Notes: generated from the sequence alone by a model not told the origin. A stretch of 64,000 nt of DNA from Palsa-504 sp963790065 (GCA_963790065.1 CAWBNK010000034.1:707119-771118), one strand, 5' to 3'; shown: positions 47,813 to 57,067, numbered from the stretch's first letter. Translations and numbers: made by a program.

Positions 47813-48787
47813 ATGAGCGGTGCTGACACCGACGAGCTGGTGACCGCGGCGGTCGCGGGCGACGAGCCCGCGTTTGCCGCCCTCGCCGAACGCCACCGGC
47901 GTGAGCTGCACGTGCACTGCTACCGGATGCTGGCCTCGTTCGACGAAGCCGAGGACGCGGTGCAGGAGACGTTCCTGAACGCGTGGCGCGGCCGGTCAGG
48001 CTTTGCCGGCGGCTCGCAGTTCCGCGCCTGGCTGTACCGGATCGCCACCAACGTCTGCCTCGACATGCTGCGGCGGAACGCGCGGCGCGCGACCGGGATG
48101 CATTCCCCGGCCGAAGTGCCCTGGATCCAGCCCTATCCGGATCTGCTGCTTGACCAGGCCGCGCCGCCCGACCAGCAGCCAGAGGCGGTCGCCATCCAGC
48201 GGGAGACGATCTCGCTCGCCTTCCTGGCCGCGCTGCAGGTCCTGCCGCCCAGGCAGCGCGCCGCGCTGATCGCCCGCGACGTCCTCGGCTGGCCGGCCAG
48301 CGAGACCGCCTCGGCCCTCGGGACCAGCGTCGCCGCGGCCAACAGCGCCCTGCAGCGGGCCCGGGCCACCATGCAGTCGCACCTTCCGCCGCGGCGGGCG
48401 GAATGGTCCGCGCGCGAGCCGACCGCCGGCGAGCGCGCACTGCTTGAGCAGTTCATCGAGGCGCACGAGCGCCTGGACGCCGAAGCCGCCATGGCCATCG
48501 CCGCCCAGGACGTCCGGATCACGATGCCGCCGTTCCCGTGGTGCTTCGACGGGCCGGAGTCGATCAGGCCACTCATGGCTAACGCGGTCGACATGGGCGA
48601 ATGGCGCCTGGTCCCGGTGGGCGCCAACCGGATGCCCGCCGCCGCGAGCTACCTGCGCAGGCCGGGTGACAGCGAGTTCCGCGCGTTCAAGCTCGACGTC
48701 ATGCGCATCGAGGCGGGCCTGATCGCGGAGATCACCACCTTCAACGCGGACCTGTTCCCGGCCTTCGAGCTGCCGCCCACGCTGTGA
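47813..48787 (+). CDS. ECF sigma factor with C-terminal SnoaL-like domain (SigG type)
   Basis: This 324-residue protein has region 2 (HRRELHVHCYRMLASFDEAED, then VQETFLNAWRG), region 4 (ALQVLPPRQRAALIARDVLGWPASETASAL) and an added SnoaL-like domain (LLEQFIEAHERLDAEAAMAIAAQDV; PPFPWCFDGPESI). Such fused domains replace a separate anti-sigma factor in the large ECF groups of this type. No anti-sigma gene is adjacent. The start is at GGAGG spacing 47801-47813. Confidence 0.9.
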   Translation: MSGADTDELVTAAVAGDEPAFAALAERHRRELHVHCYRMLASFDEAEDAVQETFLNAWRGRSGFAGGSQFRAWLYRIATNVCLDMLRRNARRATGMHSPAEVPWIQPYPDLLLDQAAPPDQQPEAVAIQRETISLAFLAALQVLPPRQRAALIARDVLGWPASETASALGTSVAAANSALQRARATMQSHLPPRRAEWSAREPTAGERALLEQFIEAHERLDAEAAMAIAAQDVRITMPPFPWCFDGPESIRPLMANAVDMGEWRLVPVGANRMPAAASYLRRPGDSEFRAFKLDVMRIEAGLIAEITTFNADLFPAFELPPTL

Positions 48788-48811
48788 GCGCGGACCGGTA
48801 GCCTGGCGCGC

Positions 48812-49531
48812 GTGCTGGAACATGTCACGGTGACGCGGTACGTCACCCCGCTGCGCGAGGGCGGGTCGCTGCCCGCCCTCGTCGAGGCCGACAATCTCGG
48901 CACGTACGTGATGAAGTTCCGCGGCGCCGGCCAGGGCCCCCTGGCGCTGGTCGCCGAGATCATCGCAGGCGAACTCGCCCGGCGTCTCGGCCTGCGCGTG
49001 CCCGAACTGGTCCTGGCCGAGCTGGATCCCCGGATCCCCGGATCTGAGCCCGATCCGGAGATCCAGGACCTGCTGCGGGCCAGCGAGGGGCTGAACCTGG
49101 GCGTGGACTTCCTGCCCGGCTCGGTTGGCTTCGACCCGCTGGGCTGGACGGCCGGCCACGACTTCGCCAGCCGGGTGCTGTGGTTCGACGCGCTGGTCCA
49201 GAACGTCGACCGCACCTGGCGCAATCCGAACCTGCTGGTCTGGCACGGCAGCATCTGGCTCATCGATCACGGCGCCGCGCTGTACTTTCAGCACAACTGG
49301 CCGACCGCCGACCCCGCCCGCCCGTTCGACGCGACCGAGCACGTGCTGCGCGACCGGGCCACTGAGCTGGCCGAAGCGCACGCGGCCCTGGCCTCGCTGG
49401 TCACGGAGGCCCTGCTGAAAGAGGTCACCGCCCTGGTCCCGGCCGCGTGGTTCGGTGACCGCGGCGCCGACGCCTACGTTGCCCATCTGCTGCAGCGCGC
49501 CCCGCTGGTGCTGGGGGTGATCCGCCGGTGA
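48812..49531 (+). CDS. HipA-like kinase family protein
   Basis: A GTG-started protein of 239 residues, much shorter than classical HipA (about 440). It shows YVMKFRG (ATP lysine), FDALVQNVDRTWRNPNLL (catalytic Asp and Asn) and WLIDHGAALYF (metal-binding DHG). The N-terminal HipA part and the antitoxin HipB are absent. It overlaps the DUF3037 gene by 4 nt, an arrangement I recall as recurrent for this short kinase group. A phosphotransferase role is inferred. Confidence 0.8.
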   Translation: MLEHVTVTRYVTPLREGGSLPALVEADNLGTYVMKFRGAGQGPLALVAEIIAGELARRLGLRVPELVLAELDPRIPGSEPDPEIQDLLRASEGLNLGVDFLPGSVGFDPLGWTAGHDFASRVLWFDALVQNVDRTWRNPNLLVWHGSIWLIDHGAALYFQHNWPTADPARPFDATEHVLRDRATELAEAHAALASLVTEALLKEVTALVPAAWFGDRGADAYVAHLLQRAPLVLGVIRR

Positions 49532-49902
49532 CCGAGATCTTCGAGTACGCGCTGATCCGCGTGGTGCCGCGGGTGGAACGGGGCGAGGCCATCAACGTCG
49601 GGGTCATCGTCTACTCCCAGGCCTACCGGTACCTGTGCGCCCGGATCGAACTGGACGAGCGCCGGCTGCTGACCCTCGACCCGGGCGTGGACCTGGACGC
49701 GGTGCGCACGGCCCTGTCCGCGTACGAGAAGGCCTGCGCCGAAGGTCCGCTGGCCGGCCTGCCGCTCGGCGAGCGGTTCCGCTGGCTCACCGCACCTCGC
49801 TCGACGATCGTCCAACCCGGCCCGGTGCACAGCGGCCTGACCACCGACCCCGCCGCCGAGCTCAGCCGTCTCTTCGGCACCCTGGTCCTGACCGGCCGCT
49901 GA
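49528..49902 (+). CDS. DUF3037 protein
   Basis: This 124-residue protein begins FEYALIRVVPRVERGEAINVGVIVYSQ (quoted in part), the characteristic DUF3037 segment, and contains FRWLTAPRSTIVQPGPVHSGL. It has no known activity. Its GTG overlaps the stop of the HipA-like gene, so the two are probably a two-gene functional unit. Confidence 0.85.
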   Translation: MTEIFEYALIRVVPRVERGEAINVGVIVYSQAYRYLCARIELDERRLLTLDPGVDLDAVRTALSAYEKACAEGPLAGLPLGERFRWLTAPRSTIVQPGPVHSGLTTDPAAELSRLFGTLVLTGR

Positions 49903-49934
49903 GCCGGGCTCTGCGGGCCTTGTCGGCGGCCCGG

Positions 49935-50582
49935 TTACCGCAGCATCTCCTCGACCTCAGGCAACGAGCGGACCACCGTGGCTCGCGCCAGGAAATCATC
50001 CACCCGGCCCCGGTCCATCTGCGCCACGGGCAGGCCCAGGGCCGCCGCCCCGGCACAGGACGCCGGGTTGTCGTCGACGAACAGAGCCGCCTGCGCCGCC
50101 ACCCCCAGCCGATCGAGCGCATGCCGGTAGATCTGCGCCGCGGGCTTGGCCACGCCGACCTCGCACGACAAGACCAGGGCATCGGTCAGCGCGGTCACCC
50201 CGGCCGCGTCAAGCAGGTCGCGCATGTACTCGTCGCAGTTGCTCACGATCGCGCTCCTGATCCCGGCTGACCGCAGCGCCCGCAGGAACGGGAGCACGTC
50301 GTCGTACAGGCGCGCCGTGGCCAGGAACAGTTCCCGTCCCCGGCCGGCCATCTGGCCCGCCAGCCCGGCCCGCGGCGCGCCGCAGGCCCGCAGGATGCGC
50401 TCGTAGAGCTCGGTCATGGTGAGCCGCCCGACGGTCACGTCGGTGGCGTGCCGCGCGAACTCGGCGTACATCTCGTCGGCCGGGATACCCGCCAGCACCG
50501 GAAGTTCGCGCGCATGCGCAGCGTAGTCGCAGGTCAGGATGGTGCCATAGGCGTCGATGAGGCATGCTTCGAGGCGGGTCAC
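49935..50582 (-). CDS. HAD-superfamily hydrolase (copy 1)
   Basis: This 215-residue protein has the nucleophile motif LIDAYGTIL, motif II IVSNCDEY, the Lys in EVGVAKPAAQIY and the acidic pair in FVDDNPASC. The DAYGT form with Tyr at the +2 position resembles haloacid dehalogenase-type HADs. It lies 4 nt after a paralogue on the same strand, so the pair is a tandem duplication. Confidence 0.88.
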   Translation of the reverse strand: MTRLEACLIDAYGTILTCDYAAHARELPVLAGIPADEMYAEFARHATDVTVGRLTMTELYERILRACGAPRAGLAGQMAGRGRELFLATARLYDDVLPFLRALRSAGIRSAIVSNCDEYMRDLLDAAGVTALTDALVLSCEVGVAKPAAQIYRHALDRLGVAAQAALFVDDNPASCAGAAALGLPVAQMDRGRVDDFLARATVVRSLPEVEEMLR

Positions 50583-50586
50583 CAGA

Positions 50587-51261
50587 TCAGCCTAGGACCG
50601 GTCCGGGCCAGAACATGGCCTGGACTTCCGCCAGTGATCGCACTACCGCGGTACCGGGGGCCGGCGCCTTCCCGTTGTGCTCGCCCCGCATGATCTGCAC
50701 CGCGGTGATGCCCAGCGCCGCCGCACCCGCGCAGAAGGCCGGCTGATCGTCCACGAACACCGCCTGCTGCGCGGTCGCGCCGGCCAGTTCCAGCGCGAGC
50801 TGGTAGATCTCCGGCGCCGGTTTCTCGACTCCGACCTCACACGACAGGACCAGATCGTCGGCCACGCCGGCCACGCCCCGTTTCTCCAGCAGGGCCCGGG
50901 TGTTCTCCGAGCAGTTGCTGACGATCACGATCTTGACGCCGCGGGACCTGAGGGCCTGCAGGAAGGGGAGAGAATCGTCGTACAGCCGGGCCCAGGTCAG
51001 CAGCAGATTACGGTCCCTGTCCACCAGGGTCCGGATGAGCTCCGGCTGCGGGTCGGCGCCTGATTCGGTTAGGGTCCGCTCGAACGCGTCGGCCTTGGTC
51101 ATATGGCCCAGTCCGAGCGCCTGGCCGAACTGCTTGTAGACGTTGCTCCAGACCGCAGGCGTGACGCCGGCCAGGTCCGGCATCTCGGCGCGGTGCGGCA
51201 CGAAGTCGTAGCTCAGCAGGGTGTTGTAGACATCGACGAGGCACGCAGCGGGCAGGGCCAC
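50587..51261 (-). CDS. HAD-superfamily hydrolase (copy 2)
   Basis: This 224-residue protein has LVDVYNTLLSYD, IVIVSNCSENT, EVGVEKPAPEIYQ and VFVDDQPAFCAGA. Its overall similarity to the downstream gene is high, especially in LVLSCEVGV and AAALG. The two are translated in tandem. Substrates are unknown; sequence divergence in the cap region suggests different specificities. Confidence 0.88.
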   Translation of the reverse strand: MALPAACLVDVYNTLLSYDFVPHRAEMPDLAGVTPAVWSNVYKQFGQALGLGHMTKADAFERTLTESGADPQPELIRTLVDRDRNLLLTWARLYDDSLPFLQALRSRGVKIVIVSNCSENTRALLEKRGVAGVADDLVLSCEVGVEKPAPEIYQLALELAGATAQQAVFVDDQPAFCAGAAALGITAVQIMRGEHNGKAPAPGTAVVRSLAEVQAMFWPGPVLG

Positions 51262-51381
51262 ACGATCAGACTAGGGAAGACTGCCTGCCGGCCTCAACAT
51301 GAGACAATTCCGCCGTACTAACGAGTCCCCGGGATCGCGCACACTGATCCTGGCGAACAGCGGCGTCGGCGGGAGCGACCT

Positions 51382-51933
51382 ATGTGGCGACGGAGAGCTA
51401 CTGGAGTTGCAGCCGTAGTGGTCGGTGCCATCCTGTTCGTGGCCGGCCTGATCGACCACTGGGTCGTGGCGCCCAAGTCAGCCTTGTGCCAGTCCGGCAT
51501 CGGCCAGATCGGCCAGGCCATCGACACCACCGTCGCCCATGACTGCGGCCTGGTCAACGCGCTAGAAGCCGCCGTCGGCTGGCTGCTCGTTCTCGGTGTC
51601 CTGGCCGTCATCTTCGGCGTGTACGTGATCTACAACTCCCGCGCCACGGCCCAGCCCGTCCCCGCCGCCCCCTGGTCAGGCCCGCCCTCCCCATACGCCC
51701 CGCAGCCGCAGCCGCAGCCCCAGCCCTACGCCCCGCCGGCCCAGTCCTACCCGCCCCAGCCCTACCCTCCGCCGGCCCAGCCCTACCCGCCGCCGGCCCA
51801 GCCCTACCCGCCCCAGCCCTACCCGCCCCAGCCCTACCCTCCGCCGGCGGCGCGCCCGCAACCGCCCTATTCGGGACCGACCCTCCCCGCCCCGCCTCCT
51901 ACCGACCGGCCCTGGCCGCCGCCCCAGCCCTGA
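51382..51933 (+). CDS. Two-helix membrane protein with tandem QPYPP tail
   Basis: This 183-residue protein has two membrane helices (GVAAVVVGAILFVAGLIDHW and LLVLGVLAVIFGVYVIY) separated by a loop containing two cysteines. The C-terminal 85 residues are proline, tyrosine and glutamine rich, with repeated QPYPP/AQPYPP units. No family recognised. Tails of this kind occur in many actinobacterial membrane proteins. Confidence 0.65.
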   Translation: MWRRRATGVAAVVVGAILFVAGLIDHWVVAPKSALCQSGIGQIGQAIDTTVAHDCGLVNALEAAVGWLLVLGVLAVIFGVYVIYNSRATAQPVPAAPWSGPPSPYAPQPQPQPQPYAPPAQSYPPQPYPPPAQPYPPPAQPYPPQPYPPQPYPPPAARPQPPYSGPTLPAPPPTDRPWPPPQP

Positions 51934-51960
51934 GGATCTCAGCCCCGGCCCCGCGAGGGT

Positions 51961-52416
51961 CTACCCGAGCGCACTCCTGATCAGGTCCGCGAGTCCCAGC
52001 GGCCAGATCGCTTCCGCGGTGGAGTCCAATTCGGCCAGCGTCCACCAGCGCCACGCCGCGATCCGGTCCGAGGCGTGCATGTCCGCCACCTCGCCGAGCG
52101 CACGGCGCGCCGTTCCGACCCGGCCCAGGAAGAATCGCTCATGCTGCCGGATCATCTCGCCCTGATCTTCAAACACGCGGGTCGACCGGTAGATCTCGCC
52201 GCCCAGCGGCACGTCGCTCCATCCGGTCTCCTCGGCCAGTTCCCGCCGCGCCCCGGTCGCGTAGGTCTCCCCGTCGTCAAGCCCGCCGCCGGGCGTGGCC
52301 CAGTGCCTGCCGTTGGGCGGCCCGTTGTCGTACCGGAACAGCAGCACCCGGTCGTCCGGATCCAGCACGATTACCCGTCCCGCCAGCCGCAGCCGCAACT
52401 CCTCGGCGTCTGCCAC
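51961..52416 (-). CDS. NUDIX hydrolase
   Basis: This 151-residue protein has the NUDIX box GGGLDDGETYATGARRELAEETGW, preceded by GRHWATPGG. It ends 1 nt into the upstream LLM gene frame (shared base at 52416), so the two are coupled on the minus strand. The substrate is not evident. Confidence 0.9.
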   Translation of the reverse strand: MADAEELRLRLAGRVIVLDPDDRVLLFRYDNGPPNGRHWATPGGGLDDGETYATGARRELAEETGWSDVPLGGEIYRSTRVFEDQGEMIRQHERFFLGRVGTARRALGEVADMHASDRIAAWRWWTLAELDSTAEAIWPLGLADLIRSALG

Positions 52417-53246
52417 TACTCTCCGTTGAATTCCGCGACGGCGTCCTCGTACTGGTCCAGGGCCCGCTCGACCGGGCCTCGTGGAGCCGAGGGCAGCCAG
52501 TGCACGGCCCGCTGGAACCCGGCGGCCGCGTACGCTTCCAGCACCTTGGCCTCGGCCGGGACGCCCATGACCATGAGCCCGATCGGCCGGTCGGCCCGCG
52601 CCCGCAGTTCCGCGGCGCGCTCCAGGACGTCGCCGCGATCATGGTTAGGGAACCAGGCGTCACCGAACGCCAGCACCCGGTCCAGCACGGTCGGCCCGTT
52701 CCCGCCGACCAGCACCGGCGGATAAGGCCGCTGAGCCGGCTTGGGCCAGGACCAGATCCGCTCGAAGCGGACGTGCTCACCCGCATAGCTCGCCTCGTCG
52801 CTGGTCCAGATGGCCTTCATGGCGTCCACCCGTTCCCGTAGGACCGCCATCCGCTCGCGCGGATCGGTGCCGTGGTTGGCCATCTCCTCCCGGTTCCAGC
52901 CGGCGCCGACGCCGAACTCGAACCTGCCACCCGACAGGAAGTCGACGCTGGCCACCTCCTTGGCGGTGATGATCGGGTCTCGTTCCACCAGCAGGCAGAT
53001 GCCCGATCCGACCCGCAGCCGTGAGGTGACGGTCACCGCCGCCGTGATCGCCACGAACAGGTCATAGGTGTGTGCGTACCTGCGCGGCAACTCGCTGCCG
53101 CCCGGCCAGGTGGACTGTCGTACGGCCGGGATGTGCGTGTGCTCGGGGAAGAACAGTGACTCGTGCCCGCGCTGCTCGGCCAGCCGAGCCATATCAGCGG
53201 GGGCGATGGAGTCGTGGGTAGGAAAAATCGCTACACCGGTATCCAT
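52416..53246 (-). CDS. LLM-class F420-dependent oxidoreductase
   Basis: This 276-residue TIM-barrel protein has TGVAIFPTHDSIAP, FFPEHTHIPA, VGSGICLLVERDPIITAKEVA and FEFGVGAGWNREEM, the typical actinobacterial luciferase-like F420 family pattern. It would use cofactor F420 for hydride transfer on an unknown substrate. F420-dependent enzymes of this type are concentrated in actinomycetes. Confidence 0.9.
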   Translation of the reverse strand: MDTGVAIFPTHDSIAPADMARLAEQRGHESLFFPEHTHIPAVRQSTWPGGSELPRRYAHTYDLFVAITAAVTVTSRLRVGSGICLLVERDPIITAKEVASVDFLSGGRFEFGVGAGWNREEMANHGTDPRERMAVLRERVDAMKAIWTSDEASYAGEHVRFERIWSWPKPAQRPYPPVLVGGNGPTVLDRVLAFGDAWFPNHDRGDVLERAAELRARADRPIGLMVMGVPAEAKVLEAYAAAGFQRAVHWLPSAPRGPVERALDQYEDAVAEFNGE

Positions 53247-53326
53247 ACGCTCAAGCCTAGGCCTGCGCCCCCGGGCGCTCCTGACCGCGGACCCGGCTTA
53301 AGCTGCGGGGGACGAAAGGCGAGGGT

Positions 53327-53413
53327 ATGGACTGGTTGATTGCGGCCGTGCTGTTGGTTCTGATCGTGGGGGTGCTGGTCTGGCTGAGAAGGTCCGAGCG
53401 CCGCCGGCAGTAG
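53327..53413 (+). CDS. 28-residue single-helix membrane ORF
   Basis: The frame MDWLIAAVLLVLIVGVLVWL followed by RRSERRRQ is one hydrophobic helix with a strongly basic end. AGGCGAGGG lies upstream of the ATG. It sits between the LLM gene and the P450 gene. The sequence is consistent with a genuine small membrane protein, but length makes chance possible. Confidence 0.45.
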   Translation: MDWLIAAVLLVLIVGVLVWLRRSERRRQ

Positions 53414-53488
53414 CCCGTGCGGCGGCCTAGCCGCACCAGGGCGCACCGTGATGAAGTGGGATCAGGTTCCTACGGAAGGCGCCGGGTC

Positions 53489-54730
53489 ATGACTGTTGCC
53501 GGGATAGACCTGTCGGACACGGCCTTCTGGGGCCGTCCGCTCGCGGACCGCGCGGCCGCCTTCGCCTTGCTGCGGGCGCAGGAACGGCCGCAGTTCTACC
53601 CCGAGCCCGAGGTCCCGTTCGCTGAGGCAGGGCCCGGTTACTACGCCCTGGTCCGGCACGCGGACGTGACCGAGGCGAGCCGTCACCCCGACATCTTCTG
53701 CTCGGGCAACGGAGCCACGAACATCGCGGACCTGCCTGCCGAGTTCAACGAGTACTTCGGGTCGATGATCAACATGGACGCCCCGCGGCACGCCCGGCTG
53801 CGGCGGATCGTCTCCCGCGCGTTCAGCCCGCGGATGATCACCAAGTTCGAGGACGACGTGCGACGGGCAGCCGCCACGGTCGTCGATGATCTGCTGGCCA
53901 CTGGCCCGTGTGACTTCGTGCCGCACGTCGCGGCCCGGCTGCCGCTGAAGATCATTTGCGACATGATGGGCATCCCCGACGACCGGTACGAGATGGTCCT
54001 GGCTAACAGCAACATCATCTTGTCCGGCGCGGACCCGGAATTCCTCGGCGAGGACCTCAACGAGGCGGTGGTCCAGATCCTCGGCGCCGGTCAGGCCCTC
54101 GCCAACCTGGTCACCGGCCTGGCGGCCGAACGCACCCAGGCGCCCGCGGAGGATCTGGTCTCCGCCCTGGTCACCGCGAACATCGACGGCGAGCAGTTGA
54201 CCAGCGCCGAGCTTGCCTCGTTCTTCATCCTGCTGGTGGTGGCGGGCAACGAGACCACCCGCACCGCCCTGTCCCACGCGCTGATGCTGCTCACCGAGTA
54301 CCCGGACCAGCGCGCGCTCCTGCTGGCCGACCTGGAGGGCCGGCTCCCGGGGGCGGTCGAGGAGATCGTCAGGTACGCCTCCCCGGTCATCTTCATGAGG
54401 CGGACCCTGACCCGCGACTACAGCATGAACGGCCAGGACTACCGCGCCGGCGACAAGGCCGTGCTGTTCTACTACTCGGCCAACCGCGACGAGGCGGTGT
54501 TCACCGACCCCGAGCGGTTCGACATCACGCGGAACCCGAATCCGCACGTCAGCTTCGGCGCCGCCGGCCCGCACTTCTGCCTCGGCGCCCACCTGGCTCG
54601 CCGTGAGCTCACCGTCATGCTCCGCGAACTGCTCGCCCGCGTCCCCGACATCACCGCCGGCTCGCCCGACCGCCTGCTGTCCAGCTTCGTCAACGGCATC
54701 AAGCGCCTGCCCTGCCAGTTCGCGGGCTGA
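53489..54730 (+). CDS. Cytochrome P450
   Basis: I start at the ATG at 53489; the longer frame adds a non-homologous leader. The 413-residue protein has the I-helix AGNETTRTALSHAL, the ExxR pair in EEIVRYASPV, and the heme loop FGAAGPHFCLGAHLAR with the Cys ligand. The heme-loop spacing and the I helix resemble the CYP124/125-type group, which hydroxylates lipids or sterols; that substrate is an inference. No ferredoxin gene is adjacent. Confidence 0.92.
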   Translation: MTVAGIDLSDTAFWGRPLADRAAAFALLRAQERPQFYPEPEVPFAEAGPGYYALVRHADVTEASRHPDIFCSGNGATNIADLPAEFNEYFGSMINMDAPRHARLRRIVSRAFSPRMITKFEDDVRRAAATVVDDLLATGPCDFVPHVAARLPLKIICDMMGIPDDRYEMVLANSNIILSGADPEFLGEDLNEAVVQILGAGQALANLVTGLAAERTQAPAEDLVSALVTANIDGEQLTSAELASFFILLVVAGNETTRTALSHALMLLTEYPDQRALLLADLEGRLPGAVEEIVRYASPVIFMRRTLTRDYSMNGQDYRAGDKAVLFYYSANRDEAVFTDPERFDITRNPNPHVSFGAAGPHFCLGAHLARRELTVMLRELLARVPDITAGSPDRLLSSFVNGIKRLPCQFAG

Positions 54731-54734
54731 CCCA

Positions 54735-55207
54735 TGCCGCCCGCGAGGACAAGCCCGCTGAGCTGCTCGTCATCATTCCGCTGAAGAACTGGCGCTGCGC
54801 CGAATGCGATGGCACCGGAGACGGCACTTGAGGACGCCGAACAGCAGTACCTCGCCGACGAGGACGCGCGGATGCGGCGGCGCGAGCGGGACCAGGAGCG
54901 CCGCGCCGCCCAGGATGTGGAGTTGCAGGCCCGGATGGCGGACGAAATCGCACGGCTGTTTCCCCGCTGCCCGCCCGGCCGCGCCGGCGCCATCGCCATC
55001 GCATACCGCGCTGCGGGGTAGCGGCCGGGTCGGTCGTTCCGCATCCGGCCGGGCCCTGGACGAGCAGGCGCTCACGCTGGCCGTGTTCGCATCGGTCCGC
55101 CACGAGGACACCAGTTACGACTCCCTGCTGATGTCGGGCGTTCCCCGCACCGAAGCCCGGAGCGTATCCGCCCGGCGATCGACCGCATCCTGGCCAGCTG
55201 GGCCTAG
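54735..55207 (+). pseudogene. DUF2293 protein, remnant with deletion and frame breaks
   Basis: An N-terminal scrap reads ELLVIIPLKNWRCAECDGTG. The conserved later part follows in another frame: LEDAEQQYLADEDAR, then QDVELQARMADEIARLFPRCPP. The third part changes frame again: LRGSGRVGRSASGRALDE and DTSYDSLLMSGVPRTEAR. A last change is needed for IRPAIDRILASWA before the stop at 55207. About 70 residues are absent between the first two parts. Three frame changes plus the deletion indicate real decay. The family is recognised from recalled actinobacterial DUF2293 sequences. Confidence 0.65.
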
Positions 55208-55237
55208 GGCCAGCGCTCGCCGGTTTACCCTGGGCTG

Positions 55238-55813
55238 GTGCGGCGAGCACTGACCCTCCTGGCCACGGCCTGCATCGGTGTCAGCCTTGCGGCCTGCTCC
55301 AGCGCACCGGCGCGCCCGGCGCATCCCGCGCCTAGCCCGGTGTCGTCCGCGTTGCTCTCGCTGAGCTGTTCCGACTCTGTCGGCCAGCAGGGACAAGACC
55401 ATGAGACGGTGATCGGGGGCGTCGAAGGCCTAGTCCTCCCCGGATCAGACGACCCCGCCGGCCTGTACCCGATCGCCGCCGCCGGTGGCCAGCGCTACTT
55501 CATCTACAAGGCCTTCCTCGCGGTTTCCGCGTCCGCGGCACCGTTCGCCACGGTCTCCGTCACCCACCCCGCCAGCGCCAGGCTCGTATATGCTTCGCCG
55601 TCGCGCATCGGCGCGCTGTTCGGTACCCGCTCAGGCCAGGGCCTCCTCACGGCTTCGCGGAGCAACGTCCGGCTGCCCGTGTGCGGGCCGCGGTTCACCG
55701 GTTTCACCGGCGGTGTCATCGTCTCCCGGCCGTCCTGCGTCACCTTCGATGTCGCCTCGCCAACCGCGAGAGCAGCCACCGTCAACGTCCCCATCGGTCC
55801 GGCCGCCTGCTGA
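55238..55813 (+). CDS. Putative lipoprotein of unknown function
   Basis: The GTG start opens a 191-residue protein with a lipobox (LTLLATACIGVSLAAC, lipidated Cys at about 20) and an Ala/Pro/Ser-rich linker. A single beta-rich domain follows with three further cysteines. It is predicted to be anchored to the outer face of the membrane. No family recognised. The 204-bp gap after it holds no supported gene. Confidence 0.65.
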   Translation: MRRALTLLATACIGVSLAACSSAPARPAHPAPSPVSSALLSLSCSDSVGQQGQDHETVIGGVEGLVLPGSDDPAGLYPIAAAGGQRYFIYKAFLAVSASAAPFATVSVTHPASARLVYASPSRIGALFGTRSGQGLLTASRSNVRLPVCGPRFTGFTGGVIVSRPSCVTFDVASPTARAATVNVPIGPAAC

Positions 55814-56017
55814 ACCGGGCCAGCTGCCATTCCGCACCCGGGTCACGAGCACCACGGCCCGTTCGGCCAAATAGTTCCGGCTCGGCTCACGTTTCTGTGC
55901 CATCGGCGAGCCTGCGCGCCCTGCGCGCGGCCGGTAGAGTGTGGCAGCAACGCCGCCGCCGGGCGGACGTCGCTCATCATGCCCGCCCATCGACGGTAGC
56001 GAGGGTTCAACCACGCC

Positions 56018-57004
56018 ATGCGGCTGACGACACGGATCGTCGCGGTGATTGCCGTGGCCGCCCTGATCGGCGGCGGCATCGCCGCATGGGCGTTCGCGGA
56101 TACCGGATCGGGCGCCCGGTCAGCGTCCGACCACGCGGCCGCGGTCGCACGCAAGCCGCCGCCGAAGCGCGCGGTCCGGCCCCGCCCGCCGGCGGGCCCG
56201 GTAATCGACGTGACCGGCGCTCCGCAAGGGGTGAAGGCCAAGGGAGCAGTGCTGGCCGACGCGGCCACCGGCCAGGTGCTGTGGGGCCGAGGCCTGGATG
56301 CCGAGCGGCCGATGGCCAGCGTCACCAAGGTGATGACCGCCCTGATGGTGATCAACAGCGGCAACCTGAACCAGGAGATCCGGGTGCCGCAGGCGGCGTT
56401 CAACTATGCCTGGAAGTACGGGGGAGAGACCGCGTCTCTGCGCCCGGGCGATGAGCTGACGGTGCAGCAACTGCTCGAGGCCCTGCTGCTGCCGTCGGGT
56501 GCCGACGCGGCCTACACCCTGGCCAACGCGTACGGCCCGGGACTGAACGCCTTCATCGCGCGCATGAACGTGACCGCGGCGCATCTGGGCATGACCCATA
56601 CCCACTTCACCTCGCCCGACGGGCTGCCCTACCCGACCGAGACCTCCACCTACTCCACACCCTCGGACCTGCTCAAGCTCGGCCTGGCCGCCATGAAGTC
56701 CCCGGTGTTCCGGTCGATCGTCGACCAGCGGTTCTTTAACCTGCCCAAGGGCCACGGTCATCATCAGTACTGGTGGGACAACACCAACGACCTCATCGGC
56801 TCCTATCAGGGCGCCGTCGGGATCAAGACCGGGTATACCGACGACGCCGGGCATTGCCTGCTCTTCGAGGCGGTCAGGAACGGCCGGACGCTGATCGGAG
56901 TCGTGCTGGACAGCCCCCCGACCGGTGTCGCGGCTGGCGCGCAGGACGCTGCGCGGATGCTGAACTGGGGCTTCAGCCTCAAGCAGGCCCGCACCGCCGC
57001 CTGA
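56018..57004 (+). CDS. D-alanyl-D-alanine carboxypeptidase (S11 family)
   Basis: This 328-residue protein has an N-terminal membrane anchor or signal (IVAVIAVAALIGGGIAAWAFA). The catalytic SxxK is in MASVTKVMTAL, the second motif appears as LLPSGADAAYTLAN (SGA in place of the more usual SGN), and KTG occurs in GIKTGYTDDAGHC. It trims peptidoglycan stem peptides outside the cell. The SGA variant is worth noting but does not by itself imply inactivity. Confidence 0.92.
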   Translation: MRLTTRIVAVIAVAALIGGGIAAWAFADTGSGARSASDHAAAVARKPPPKRAVRPRPPAGPVIDVTGAPQGVKAKGAVLADAATGQVLWGRGLDAERPMASVTKVMTALMVINSGNLNQEIRVPQAAFNYAWKYGGETASLRPGDELTVQQLLEALLLPSGADAAYTLANAYGPGLNAFIARMNVTAAHLGMTHTHFTSPDGLPYPTETSTYSTPSDLLKLGLAAMKSPVFRSIVDQRFFNLPKGHGHHQYWWDNTNDLIGSYQGAVGIKTGYTDDAGHCLLFEAVRNGRTLIGVVLDSPPTGVAAGAQDAARMLNWGFSLKQARTAA

Positions 57005-57067
57005 CATCAGCCGGGCCGGCCACCAGGGCGTACGTTCTTAACCACGGCATCGGCTAGGAGCTCAGGC

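Noticed and set aside
51690..51930. C/T-rich repeat tract considered as a regulatory or structural repeat
   Set aside because: It is the coding sequence of a QPYPP-repeat tail in a continuous ORF.
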